This document shows positions 12,301 through 23,800 of a stretch of DNA of 64,000 bases, in pieces. The notes beneath the pieces are model-generated. The model was not told the origin of the DNA and searched no databases. It saw only the letters and a program-made list of their open reading frames with translations. Made by a program: the position numbers and the translations under genes. The stretch is from the NCBI GenBank assembly GCA_013433145.1, contig CM024179.1:6049300-6113299 (forward strand). Reading direction: 5' to 3'. The stretch comes from Ascaris suum (lineage: Eukaryota > Nematoda > Chromadorea > Rhabditida > Ascarididae). Each line of letters begins with the position of its first letter. Position 1 is the stretch's first letter.

Positions 12301-15300
12301 GACTTTTACGTCCGAATCTAGTAAGGTGTTGTGAAAGTGTCCACTGCCCAATAAGCGGTGACTTATCATGCGAGTACATATGGTGATCGATAAAGAGTAC
12401 CAATTGTAGAGCCTCATTTCTAAAATTTCGTGGATTTTCGCGATTAACAGTTGATCTTTGATATTTGTGGTTAAAACGATGATGTTAATCTATACCAAAA
12501 CTTGCTAAAGGGAAAAGCAATAAAAGCGGCATCAGACCTGATATGGATTAATATAGGGATCTTTGTAGTCGAGTGCCACTACGAAACCGATAGCCACAAG
12601 TGGTTGCCCATTGTCTTCAATGTGATACATAAATGAGCCGCCATACTGTCCACGTTTCTGCAATAATGTGTTGCTCAACCGCCCACCTCTTACAACAAGA
12701 TAAGCAGGTTTCTTGCGAAGTGAAAAAGCAGAAAGAATGGAAGAGGACGAATTCGAGCCGAAAACAAAAGATCTTGACAGTTGCAATCCAGCTTTCTGAA
12801 ACCTATCTAAGCCGGTGCAGATAGAAAAGTTTGCATGCCCAAAAGTTGAATTATAGCTTTAAATATTAGTCAGTACAGTTGCCGAGGTTCTGCGAATCCA
12901 TCGGCTGCACATAACAACAAAAAAAAAAATCGAAAAACGCGTCACAGAAATTGGCGCGATACGCGTTTTCGCAATTCATCTCACCAAGCCCGTACAACAT
13001 GCAAACACTCAAAACACAACAAAATAAGACGTAGCATAACTTTCCGTATACAAGCGGGCGGCTGCAATGAGTTGTTCCTTGGCCCTCAATCCATTCACCA
13101 AACAACAATTTTGAACATCAAAGTTCTATGCCTTCGCGAGGGACAAAACCCCTAAGCAGGTTAATTTATACGCAGACCAGGCCTGTGAAATTTCACTGCG
13201 GTGGTTTCTCTGCTTAGCCTGTAGAAAATCCCCGACGGATAGACTGGACGTATACGTAACACAGATATGATCCCGTTAATCTGCGATGCGAAAAAAACAA
13301 TCTCATGGAATCTGTTCAGATATTCCACATAAATTTGATGTTTTTAATGTGGAACTGCTGTCTAAAAAACAAATAAAGAATCAACAGAAGAGCAACGATA
13401 AAGAAAGGGAAAAAGTGAAAGAAGGCCAAGACAATAAACAATGACGCTTACAAGAGAGCAAAAAACGAAACAGAGGCACCACCTTCTTCTAGATCGTTGG
13501 AAAGATCGAAAATGGGCTTTCTATATGAGAAGTGACTCCTACTGATGGCGCCATAACAACAAAAACATAGCCCCATGAAGCAATAGCACCTATAAATAAG
13601 AATAACCCACCAAAGGATATCCAAGAGTGTGTTCAACATAGCCGGGTTTGTGTTTCGACTTTTCCACTTGCCACATCTCTTTTAAGCCGATACCATAAGA
13701 CATTGGATGACTGTTGGCATCGAGTTTGAACTAAAACACATTTGTTATACTTCATTTGTGAGCTGATTGAGAAGAAAAAACAGAAAACACTCAATTAATA
13801 GCAGAATTTTAAAAGCCATGTAAAGAGTTTCATAGTAGTACTGACCAGTAAGCAACAATTGTACGGGTGTAATCGAGCCAATCTTACCACTCGGAATACC
13901 TAGAGAAACCTCAAGCTATGAAACGAATAAAAAACCGCTGATAGAAGAATACCGGCCCGGTATTTTTTCATCGATTGGCTTAGGAAGCCCCATCCAGTCT
14001 TTTCATGCCCGAAAGGTCTTGGTCTCCTACTCAGTATTTTTATATTCGGACGGTTCTACTCGGTTACCTGCGACCGCACTACTCCGTACTCACGCATGCA
14101 TACACCAATAGGTACATCTATACAGATACACAGATATGAGCATGTTGATATAAATATGAGTGCTGGAAGTGAATATATATGACAACATAAATAATAATTT
14201 AAGAAGCGAACTCCAGTACAAATTTACTGGGGACTACTTTAACAAAAACTACCATCACTCCTAAATCAACTGACCCACGAGCTGCACTTCCTCCCCGTAA
14301 TGACCTGCAAGCGACTTTCTGCAAGTAAAACAACCGCCTCCGTACAGTCAACGCAGTGCTATCAAAATGAACTGCTAAACAGGCGAAACACCTTTCAAAA
14401 TCCCCTCGCGACAAAAGTACCTTTTCTATAATCCCCCTAGTCAGATGGCCTCGACATCCTTCAGCGAAGATCGTACACTTCGCACGTAGTTCCATGCCCC
14501 GCTGGAAACTCTCCTGAAACATTCATTACCACTAGTTGTTTCTTTTCATTAATTAGATGCACAGCAATACTCCATAAGTATTTCGTAGTTTTTTGCCATA
14601 TTTTGTAAACACGCTTTATGGCAATACCATGTCTGCCGTATGTCTGTTTGCATGTCTGTTCACCCGTTTTAAAACTCTCACTAGGGAGTCACAAAAGCTA
14701 CGGTCACAGCGCTTGGTGGAAATAATGTATATTGCAGCCTGTTGATCTACTATCAGTTCCCTTATGAAAACGTCCTGTGTGCTTAAAAAGGCTAAACAAC
14801 TTCACAGTTTGGGGTTTGTAAAATAGGCTGGTTCAATATGCAAATGCATTATTGGCTTTGCAAGTTTGAGCACTGCATTAAAAGATTTGGCCAATGAAAT
14901 CAAAAAGCGGCGAATTTTTTATGCCTGAAATATAGCATCCGAGTTTTGTCGTTGATGAAAAGCAAAATTCGCAAACTTGTTAGCAACAGTCTCGCTTACG
15001 AAATTTCTATTTTTAGCAACCGAAATTGTGTTTTAATGAAAGCAATAACGAAACGAGCTCAGAATAAGCACTCTTCATCACTGGCATACAATTCCGCGTT
15101 TGGTGTGCGCCCCCTCCCCACTCCTTGTCAGTAGCATTTTACAGAATTCCCTCCTCTCTTACAAATTTCTTTTTTTCAGTGTGAGGACAATACAGAGAGG
15201 ACCAAATAACCATACCAGTAGGACATCAGGATCGGAAAACCATACCAGTAGGACATCAGGATCGGAAAACCATAGAAAATGCAACAATTCTCTTTCATAA

Positions 15301-18300
15301 AACATCTTGATGGATGCACTACTTCTCGCTATTACAGAAAGTACACCGAATGACGGCAGACGATGCCAACCTCTCGCTGAGCCGCTGAGACTCCATGGGA
15401 GTTTTGTATACAATCTAGATGGTTCGCACCTTTGATCAGACTGTCCCTCATTCTTACGGAAGTCGTGCCTTATAAATGGAAATGAAATAATTGTATTCCG
15501 TGAATGAAACTAGCAAAGTTGAAAAGCACGGCTGCCCTCATTTTATTCAAGTGGCCAGGTATCGGTTGTCGAATGGTGAAGCAGCAAGGACTGCGGTACC
15601 ATGTCTTCAGCAGCAAGTGATGAGATGCAGTGACCGGCTATTTCACGGAAATAGATGTCGAAAATTCAGCATTTCCTGAGAATTTTACTCCGAATATTAA
15701 AGGTTTACAACTTTTTCCAGTTCTCGACCACAAAAACTTTACTTTCCAGCGTCTCTTTATCAGCGAGTAGTGACTTACCGCTTGGCTGCGATTCGCAATC
15801 GGCGTCCTCTCCAAACAGAGAGAGCGAATTGCTTAGGTGTGATTCTTATTGCCAAAATACGAGCCCATGAAAAACACTGATTTGCAAAAAAAAAACCCTT
15901 TGGCTGATAAAGCGCCGGATGCGGTCAGCTTTTCTTTTTCTTTACATTGCACTAAGAGAGAACATACCTTCAAGATGCTCATTATGAACACAACATAGAA
16001 GTACTGAAAAGCATTTATCGCCACCTTTCATATGGCGCTATAAGCAAACTTATTAAATTCTTTAGCTTAGTTCAGAGATCATCAGCCTCGCCACTTAATG
16101 AAATACGCCGCACTTTCAGTCGCATAAGACATTAGTCCTCTAGTCTCCAGAAATTTTTTGGGTCGCCATTTCGGGTCAATATCAGGACGGTGATTCGAAA
16201 CTGAAATTGAAATGTAGGAAGAAACTGTTTTTGGTGCTGCAAAACTGCGACCTGAATCGCCTAGAATGATCCCCAATGGAAGTGCATCGAAAATTTTGCA
16301 CTTACGCGGATTTCTTCGAAATTTTCCCAAGAACATTTTTGTGAATTTGACAAAATTTTTGAAAGTTCATAGCGTTCACAAAAAAGCCTAATCCAACTCC
16401 TAATTGTTTGCCGTCCCAATGTGGCACACTTCCAAAGAAAAAACAAAGACTTGTTACTGAAGTCTCTTTCCTCTCGACCGGAAAGGACAATCGCTTGCCA
16501 TTCGCTCACTATAAACGCGTCTGAGATTTCAGTACGTTATGTTGATCAAAGCGTTATGCGGGAAATATGAGATCCCTCCTTTGCATTGCTCGTTCCTTTC
16601 CTGTTCTTGTTTATGAGGTTCTGAACCGCTATTCGCTGTTAGCTCATTTTAAATCTTGCGCGCTTCATTTCTGCTGAAGGCAGACTCCTAAACTGGCATA
16701 TAGGAATATCGCTGCGTTTCGTTATTGAAGACAACGTGCCGCTTCAATTGCACGTCAACTCTTGAGTTTCAGGGTCGTGATGCATTGTGCTGAAAAAAAA
16801 GGATAAATAACGGAAACGACAATAAAGGTAATTTGCATCCGTCGAAAGAGACGCAAAACAGAACCTTTGGAGCTCCATCTCTCGCAACACCGACGTCATT
16901 GGTGGCAACTCCCGCAACGCTGCCATCGCTGTTATAGAGCACTTCTTGTGCGGCATATCCCGGATAAATCTCCACTCCCATCTCTTCTGCTTTCTCGCCG
17001 AGCCATTTGGTTAGATGGCCCAACCTGTCGAAATAATCTCTTTCGCATAAACACAAAAAGCAGAAACACCCAGAAAGAGTTCTGGTGAAGTTTGCAGCAT
17101 TTAGTGACTATAATTAAACACCGAATAAAATCGTAGCTAATATGCAAAATACAACAAGGAAATAACAAACTTCGTACAAAATCATAGCCGTTCGGTTTGA
17201 TAAGGTTTCAGGAAGAGAAGGAGAGAGGTGGGAAGGATGACTTAAAACATTAATAAGACAAGCAGCAGCAATACCTGACGATGTAATTGCCGTGGTTGTA
17301 AAGTGGATTGCCTGGCATCGCTGGCATTGGTATGCGCCCCTTCTCCGTTAGAAGTGCTAATGACTCCGACTGAAAATATCACTTTAGAATAGCTTAAACA
17401 CTGCAAATAACTATTGAAAAATTATCATTGTCAACTGTTATCATTGATTGCCAACAATAATTACTAACATTTAGTTTTATTCATAAGGACTGTTATCACT
17501 GCTGCTGTGAATGTTGTAACTGCACTTACAATTACTACTAATTAACATTATAATATTACTATTACTGTGATTCATCCGTGCAATCTATTTGATCTGAACG
17601 CTGGTTTCGACATTTCTATGAAATATTTTCGAAAAAATCTTGAATCTAGTCATGACTAAAAATACGCTTTCACTTCGGGTTGCGGGTTTTGTTGGAAAGC
17701 AGATGAGGGCCTTTTTACGGAAGTTTGAGAGAACAGCCGAGTGCCGGGGAAACTGGAACTTTTGCAGAGTGGATCGGGGATGCGGATGATTACGACGCAA
17801 CCATATGCGAGCCAACCAAACGAGCTGTTTTACAAAATAACTCATAATAGTCCGAGAGAAGCAACAGGGCTTCATATTCTACGAGGCTTCACAGTTTCGA
17901 TCCCACGCGACATTTGCCCAGATATGCCGCTCGCGATCGTTAGTATGAAAGGAAAATATCTCCGTCGTATGTATGCAACGAAATCAAAATCAGCTGGTTT
18001 CAGCTTCATTTTCGCTGTACATTGAGGACAATAAATGCGGAGATGCATTGGGGTACGAAGAAATCAAAGTTAAATGATGGCGATTTCTCCTCAGAACGTA
18101 CAGAAGAAGGAAATATTATTCTCAAAGGCCAAGACTGGAATGATGGTGCATACGGTGAAGAGAGCAATTCCAGTGGAACTTGATGTTAATGAAAAGCTAA
18201 GGGAAGGCAAGAAGGATAGCTGGTCACGCACCAATCCCACATTCCTGTGCTGCTAGGTCGCAGGCTACTTAAAAAGCGCTAGGGGACTCCTTCATGCGCA

Positions 18301-19145
18301 AAAATTCATTTCCCACGGATGGTGAAATTCTTCACGCATCACGTAAGTTTCCTATCCCCTCGTAAACACCGTTCTCATCAAGTGATTGGTGCAAGGTGGA
18401 GAATAGATGATTGTATAGATAAGACTTGCCGTGACTTTCTGATAAACAGGTGTGTTCATATTTTTCCAGTCGGGGAAAAGCTCATCCATGCCGCGAGGAT
18501 CGATAACGGCTCCAGACAGGATATGTGCACCCACTTCAGGCGCCTTCTCAACGACGCATACGCGGACCTCTAGAATAAAGCAATCATGTTTTAACACTAG
18601 TCCTTATTACAATAAAAATCTGCAGAGGAGAACTGCGCACGACTTTCATGGATGTGCATATCACTGATTTTGGAAGGCATTCCACAGCAAATGAACTAGA
18701 CGGATAACTTAGAGCCATATGAGAGCCGTCAAAGCAGATGACGTTCATTTCAGCGATATTTGGGCTGATAAGTCGCATACACTGTGCAACACGAACGCGG
18801 ATCATGTTGCGCATTTCGCAACAAATGTTGTAAAAAATGCAAAAATTGCTTGGACTGCGATGGCTGCTGGAACGCCTAACACCACCGAGCTGAAGGTAGG
18901 ACCGACCAACCTTTCTTGTGTTGAGTGGCAAGCTGCTGTAGGCGGATAGCAGCACACATGCCTGCTGGGCCACCTCCGACAATCGCCACATCATATTCAT
19001 CTGCAACACGCGTCATGTCGACCTTCTTCCATCTCGGATCCTTGTCGCGAGGATGCCGAGTATAATGTGTGGTCGTCCATTTACCGTTCACTACATTCTG
19101 CAACCTCTGAGTCGACCGGAATAGACATCGTACGCTCACACGCAT
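6306..19145 (-). CDS. let-721: Electron transfer flavoprotein-ubiquinone oxidoreductase (ETF-QO), 12 exons, complete
   Basis: ETF-QO takes electrons from reduced ETF (fatty-acid and amino-acid oxidation) and passes them through FAD and a 4Fe-4S cluster to ubiquinone at the mitochondrial inner membrane. Exons in transcript order: 18911-19145, 18430-18569, 17275-17369, 16865-17024, 14421-14513, 13611-13730, 12538-12657, 11385-11637, 9598-9815, 8568-8754, 7550-7684, 6306-6337. All phases agree and give 595 residues; as I recall, human ETFDH has 617. The start is the only in-frame ATG of exon 1, followed by a basic, Ser/Arg-rich mitochondrial targeting stretch. Visible features: [11 protein letters not shown]; the FAD-binding [10 protein letters not shown] (GGGPAG at 57-62); [100 protein letters not shown]. 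Cluster cysteines are 538, 564, 567 and 570 (FCPAG, then [12 protein letters not shown]). The protein ends in four glycines, PKYDGM, stop. Introns 2 and 11 use GC donors. Identification rests on remembered family sequence, but the match is extensive. Confidence 0.97.
7548..7549 (-). other. let-721: GC splice donor of ETF-QO intron 11
   Basis: The minus-strand exon ends CCTGAAG at 7550 and the intron starts GCAAGT, the classic strong context for a GC donor (AG|GCAAGT). The acceptor is the CAG ending at 6338. Splicing gives PE, four glycines, PKYDGM, then stop, matching the conserved ETF-QO C terminus. No GT donor nearby restores that reading frame. Confidence 0.85.
15211..15270. repeat. Two perfect tandem copies of a 30-base unit in ETF-QO intron 4
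   Basis: The unit beginning CATACCAGTAGGACATCAGG occurs at 15211-15240 and 15241-15270 without a mismatch, followed by the first four bases of a third copy. It lies in the 2351-base intron 4 of the ETF-QO gene, away from both splice sites. Confidence 0.95.
17440..17570. repeat. Degenerate ATTACT/ATT-rich simple repeat in ETF-QO intron 2
   Basis: A loosely periodic stretch of ATTACT, ATTATC and related units. Similar stretches occur at 23700-23800 and 58190-58310. It is low-complexity sequence with no coding signal. Confidence 0.6.
18428..18429 (-). other. let-721: GC splice donor of ETF-QO intron 2
   Basis: On the minus strand the exon ends GTCACG at 18430 and the intron begins GCAAGT; the acceptor TTTTCAG ends at 17370. 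Splicing here joins YQKVT to [11 protein letters not shown]. The spacing then equals my recollection of the human protein: nine residues between FPDWK and VT, and six between VT and LTEK. A GT donor three codons upstream (AAA|GTCACG) would delete the conserved VT and break the spacing. Confidence 0.8.
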
Positions 19146-22100
19146 CGGCGCCCTCAAACATATTCCTATTTCGATAATAAAGCAACCGATAATCAAGCGT
19201 TCTCGTATTGCCTAGAGAGATTCTCAAGGATCCGCAGTGGCAATATAATATTTCAAGCAACGTAATGAGCTGGCAGTAAGCACAGTCCGATGCAAAATAC
19301 AAAATCGTTTCAAGCAACACATAGTCAATAATATGAAGGTCATTCCTGACTGCAGCACTGCCACCGTGCAAATGAATAGCGAAGGAAGATTTCTGATAAG
19401 AACAAAACAAAGCAGTAAAAAAAGGCAAGTAGAAATCCGGCAGAGCAACAGCATGTGCAGATCCGATAAGCAAATCATGCAGTTTAGCTGCTTATCACCC
19501 TTATCACCCGTAGACTAATAAACCTAATTTTCGTAATTCAACAATTAGAGGTTATTAGAACAGTAAGGGTTATGAGATTTCCTTCATGCGGTACTAATTC
19601 CGGTAGGGTGGTGAACATGGCAGTTCCTTCAGAAGATGCTTGCTGATCAAGCTGACCCCTTCACACACTGTGTTTTAAAGCAAAAAGCGTTCTTTTGCAA
19701 GGCTCCAGTGCCATATATCAAACGCGATACGATTGCGATTTGCAAAACATGTTTATCATTGCAGAAGAATGTCTGCAGAAAGAAGCAAAGCATATTATAG
19801 CATAAGATCAATGAACACCGTTTTCAGCATCAACAAACACCGACTGTTCGCCATCTCCACCAACCACCTAATAGGCGTTAAAGAGTCGCTGAACTAAAGA
19901 AGTGGAACAGGGTTGTTCCTGAAAACCATCACAGGAGGGACCCCTAAACCTGTAAGACTTCGAATCTGCCGGTTGAATTATGCATCGACTGAGAGTATTA
20001 TAACGAATGAGAGTGCACTATATCTATCGAATTGCGCAACTATTTTTCGCAGCTCCCAAACTGAAACCATTGCATGGCCAGAAGGATATACGCATGTGCG
20101 TACACGTATACAAGAAGTTGCATACTGAGCTCCAACATAACATGAAAATAAAAGATAGCATTCACAACGAGCATGATAAATTTTATCGCGATCGGTAGAC
20201 GATGAAAAGCACGGTTGCGAAAGGACGCTCAATCTTCGTCCGCTTTTTCGTGTCGTTTATCGCTTCGGGCTTGAATGATACCTGATTTAAAAAACACCGA
20301 AAAGCCATTTTATTGCTGCACATTGAAAGAAGTCGCATCCTCTGGTCATTATTTGAAGGAAGCCGCTCCTAAAAGTTAGTACCCTTTTACATCAATCACC
20401 CTGGTATTAGCCTCTCCCCAATTAACCGCTCATTTCGGTGAAAACTGCAGTTTTAACGCAACGCAACCAACCAAACCACCGGGACTTCAAAAATCATGGA
20501 GACTGCAACGCAAAAGTCGACAGCGACGACAACCGGTAACTGTACTTCGACCCCAATGCTCTAGCGTGACAAAGATCACTCAAACTACAAATGCGCGGCT
20601 GGCAGATGGGCTGCTTCAGTGCCGAGACATTTGCACCTCTCTGCTATCTGCCCGCTTCCTCGCTGTGATAACCAATTTGCGTATATGCAACTCCTCGAAA
20701 AATGCCCATGGGGGAGGGGGGGTCGCCTGTCACTATTGTCCTCCGTTGAGCGTTTTATATGCCGATCCAGGATGGGGTTTATATTGAAGCGGAAGTATAT
20801 AGTGTTCGCAAACGTTCACTTCAGCAGAGACTTAGGAAAAAGACTTCTGAACACTTATCAAAGGTATGCTTCCTAGCAGTCCAACAAGCTGTTTTCGGCT
20901 GAAGCGGTAGTTGATATTCAAACTGCACTTTGTGCGCTTTTGCACACTGCCTTGCACTTGCCGGCGGTTGTTGACATATCTGTCGTCCGACAATCGGCTC
21001 GCCGCCGAATTCTGAAAGTGCCATTGAATGTGCGATGCTGGAAGACGTGAGAAACGAGGAAATAATTCCATCGAAGAATGTTCCTTCGCCAATTTTGCAT
21101 GCAAATATACCTTCTGCTTTCATATTTTCCTCAGAATCTATGCCCTGTTAAAGTCTGCGAATTGCATACTCCCTCCCCCCTTCTACTTATTCATGAATAT
21201 TCTTCCCACGAACACAGATCCGCTTTCGAAGGTTGGGGCCGCTATGACCCCCGGCTTACAATGCGGTGCACATAGCGTGCTTTGGGGATATAACGCTATG
21301 GTGCTAAGCAACGGAGGCGTGGAATTGCATTCTGCAAACACAAATGTACTAGCGCTAGAGATTCTTTGAAAAAAGCATTTTCCGCGCCGGTGTGGTGACG
21401 CTGTAACTTTTTCTTCCTCAGCCTTTTTTCACATGAAGAGGTGAGCTGTGGACGTCATATACTGAAAAGTACACACTATAACGTACAGCGTTCAAAAACA
21501 CCACGGTCTCGCACTTCAGTGTCGCTAACTCGAGCTGACTTACACGGCGCTAGGTGATTCTTTCTTTATTTTTTCGCGTTTCGCCTGAAAAGAACATAAT
21601 GGAGGAGGGAACGATGGATTGGAACTGGTAGCTCCCTCAACTGCCTTAATATTCCATCCTAGCATATCCTTCACCTCTGTCATTACAAATCTGGAGTCAT
21701 CCCCTCTCCTCTCGCGTCTGGCAACACTGTACACCTCGCAAGATGGACCTTGTAAATGCTGCAAACGCCCTACTTGGGGTCAGTGCAGATGTTGGATGCG
21801 TACTGCAAGAAGTGGGGATCAAATTTTGAATTCGTCGGACTTCGTTGTTTTGAAGATTCGTGAAAATATCGGAATTCCAAATTGGCGAACCACGATTCTG
21901 GAATTACCCTATTGCAGATTAGGGGGCTGCTGCGTTACTGACAGCCATCTGTTCGACACAAGTATGCGCTAAACGTGCTCCGAGGCTTCGGGGAAGTAAT
22001 ACTGAGCTAGTGGATGAAAATTTTCGAGAAAATGGATGTCCGTACGGGTGGCGTTCCGGCATCACAATAATAGTATCTTGATTGTGTGCATTTAGCTCCC

Positions 22101-23350
22101 TTTAATGTTTACAGTGGTGATGATGACTTCCCATCCTTTGCTCCAACCTGTTTTGAATAGACCGTATTTTGAAGTGCAGTAATAAAAAATATCAGGGTCA
22201 TAAACTGCTCAGTACTTTTTGACGCATTCTGAGAAGGAAAATACAGATGGCAATCAACGAGGAATTTTGTGACGGAAATGCTTCAAAGCGAATTTAATCA
22301 GAGTGTTAACAAGAACGTCACTCAAACTTATTATGGAATGAATGAGGTAGTCACGTAGCAATCAGAAATATGCTCATTAGAGCGTTTGATGTTTGCGAAC
22401 CCAAGTTTGAGGTTATTGACTGGGAAATGTGCTTAACGAGTGAGATATGAGCATAAAAATGCTGGAGCACACGACTCAAACAGAAGTATAGTGCTAGTTA
22501 TAACGTCGCAAAGCCATTTCAAAGAATGGCTAGGAATGTCCATAGGATAGGTCTAGCAAGAAGCCAATTCTGTCGAAGTTCACTCTCCGATCTCATCGCT
22601 CTTCCCAACGGTATGGACTCTCGCGAATATGGCTAGGAAAGTAAGTCAGTTAGTGCACTATTGAATTTTGGTAAGCTTGGTATACGCTTTCTTGCTTCAA
22701 ATGCAACACTAGGAGATTTGTAGAGTTACCGTCCAATCTCAATAGAAGCCTAGAAGCTATATGAAAATTACTACTCGTAAATGTTAAAGATGCTTCTGCA
22801 ATTCGCTCGCATGATAATGTGGAAATGAACTGCATTTGTTGTAGGCTATCGGATGGATGAATCTATTATATCGTTACGGATACGAGTCGTCGGATACAGC
22901 AAATATCGCTATGAGATTCCATGATCTGTGTGGAAAGTTGACCATTTATTCGCAACCACTTACATAGTGCTCATTGCTTGGAACTTTTTAATAAAAGAAG
23001 CTATGAGGTTGTTAATTATACATTAATGAGCACTGCAACATAACTGCTTGGAGTAATATCGAAAGCCTTTACTGTCTACTATCGCCCTATTCTCGAGTAA
23101 CGCTCTCAAGTTCGTTCCTCGCATCTAAATGCTGATATTAATGCCACTGAAAGCGTTGAGAAATCCTTAATTCATATCGCTTTTCGTAAGGTGTTTGCTG
23201 GACCCTGCACCCCCAAGGCGTATAGCTCGCTTTAAAACATTCAATTTGCCGCTCGTCTGAATACAATCGAACTCAATGTTTTGCTTTGAAATTTCTCGAG
23301 TATTCCACAAGAGGTGCTTTTCTTAGTATTTCTTCACGAGAACGATGTGT

Positions 23351-23392
23351 TTCATAGTCTACAATAATTCATGAACTATTGTAGACTATGAA
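23351..23392. repeat. Near-perfect 42-base palindrome, no spacer
   Basis: Two 21-base halves are reverse complements with one mismatch (TTCATAGTCTACAATAATTCA against TTCATAGTCTACAATAGTTCA). The dyad centre has no loop, so a cruciform or a dimeric protein site is conceivable. No gene lies within several kilobases. Confidence 0.9.
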
Positions 23393-23699
23393 CTGAACAA
23401 CGATTATGAATATTTCATTGTTTTCGCTTCAGAATTGTCTCATTAGGAAATCACCTATCACAAATATTCATTTATGCTGAAGAAATTCCCATCTTTCTAA
23501 GTAATCTCGATACCTTTGACCTCCACTCTATTTGCAATCCAGTCTGCCTAAGTCTGCTTCTCCTTGCAGCGTTAAATGATTATTTTTATTGTTCCATAAC
23601 CTACATTGTGTGCTGTGTTCGGGACATTGGTTATAAAAGGTTGTACACTATCATCTCTTTATTGTGTTCCTTTATTCCTGCTGTTTTACAGCATTTTTT

Positions 23700-23800
23700 T
23701 CATTGGTGAATTTACTGTTACTTTGCTACTGCCTTATTACTATTAATTATTACTTTCTATTACTATAATTGTTTACCGTAAATTTACTATTATTAAAAAG
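23700..23800. repeat. Degenerate ATTACT-rich simple repeat
   Basis: Same loose motif as the stretches at 17440-17570 and 58190-58310: alternating TTACTATT, ATTATTACT and similar units. Non-coding. Confidence 0.6.

Noticed and set aside
21540..21972. Overlapping frames on both strands, one with VYSVARRERRGDDSRF
   Set aside because: I considered a retrotransposon remnant but could not match any reverse-transcriptase or endonuclease motif.
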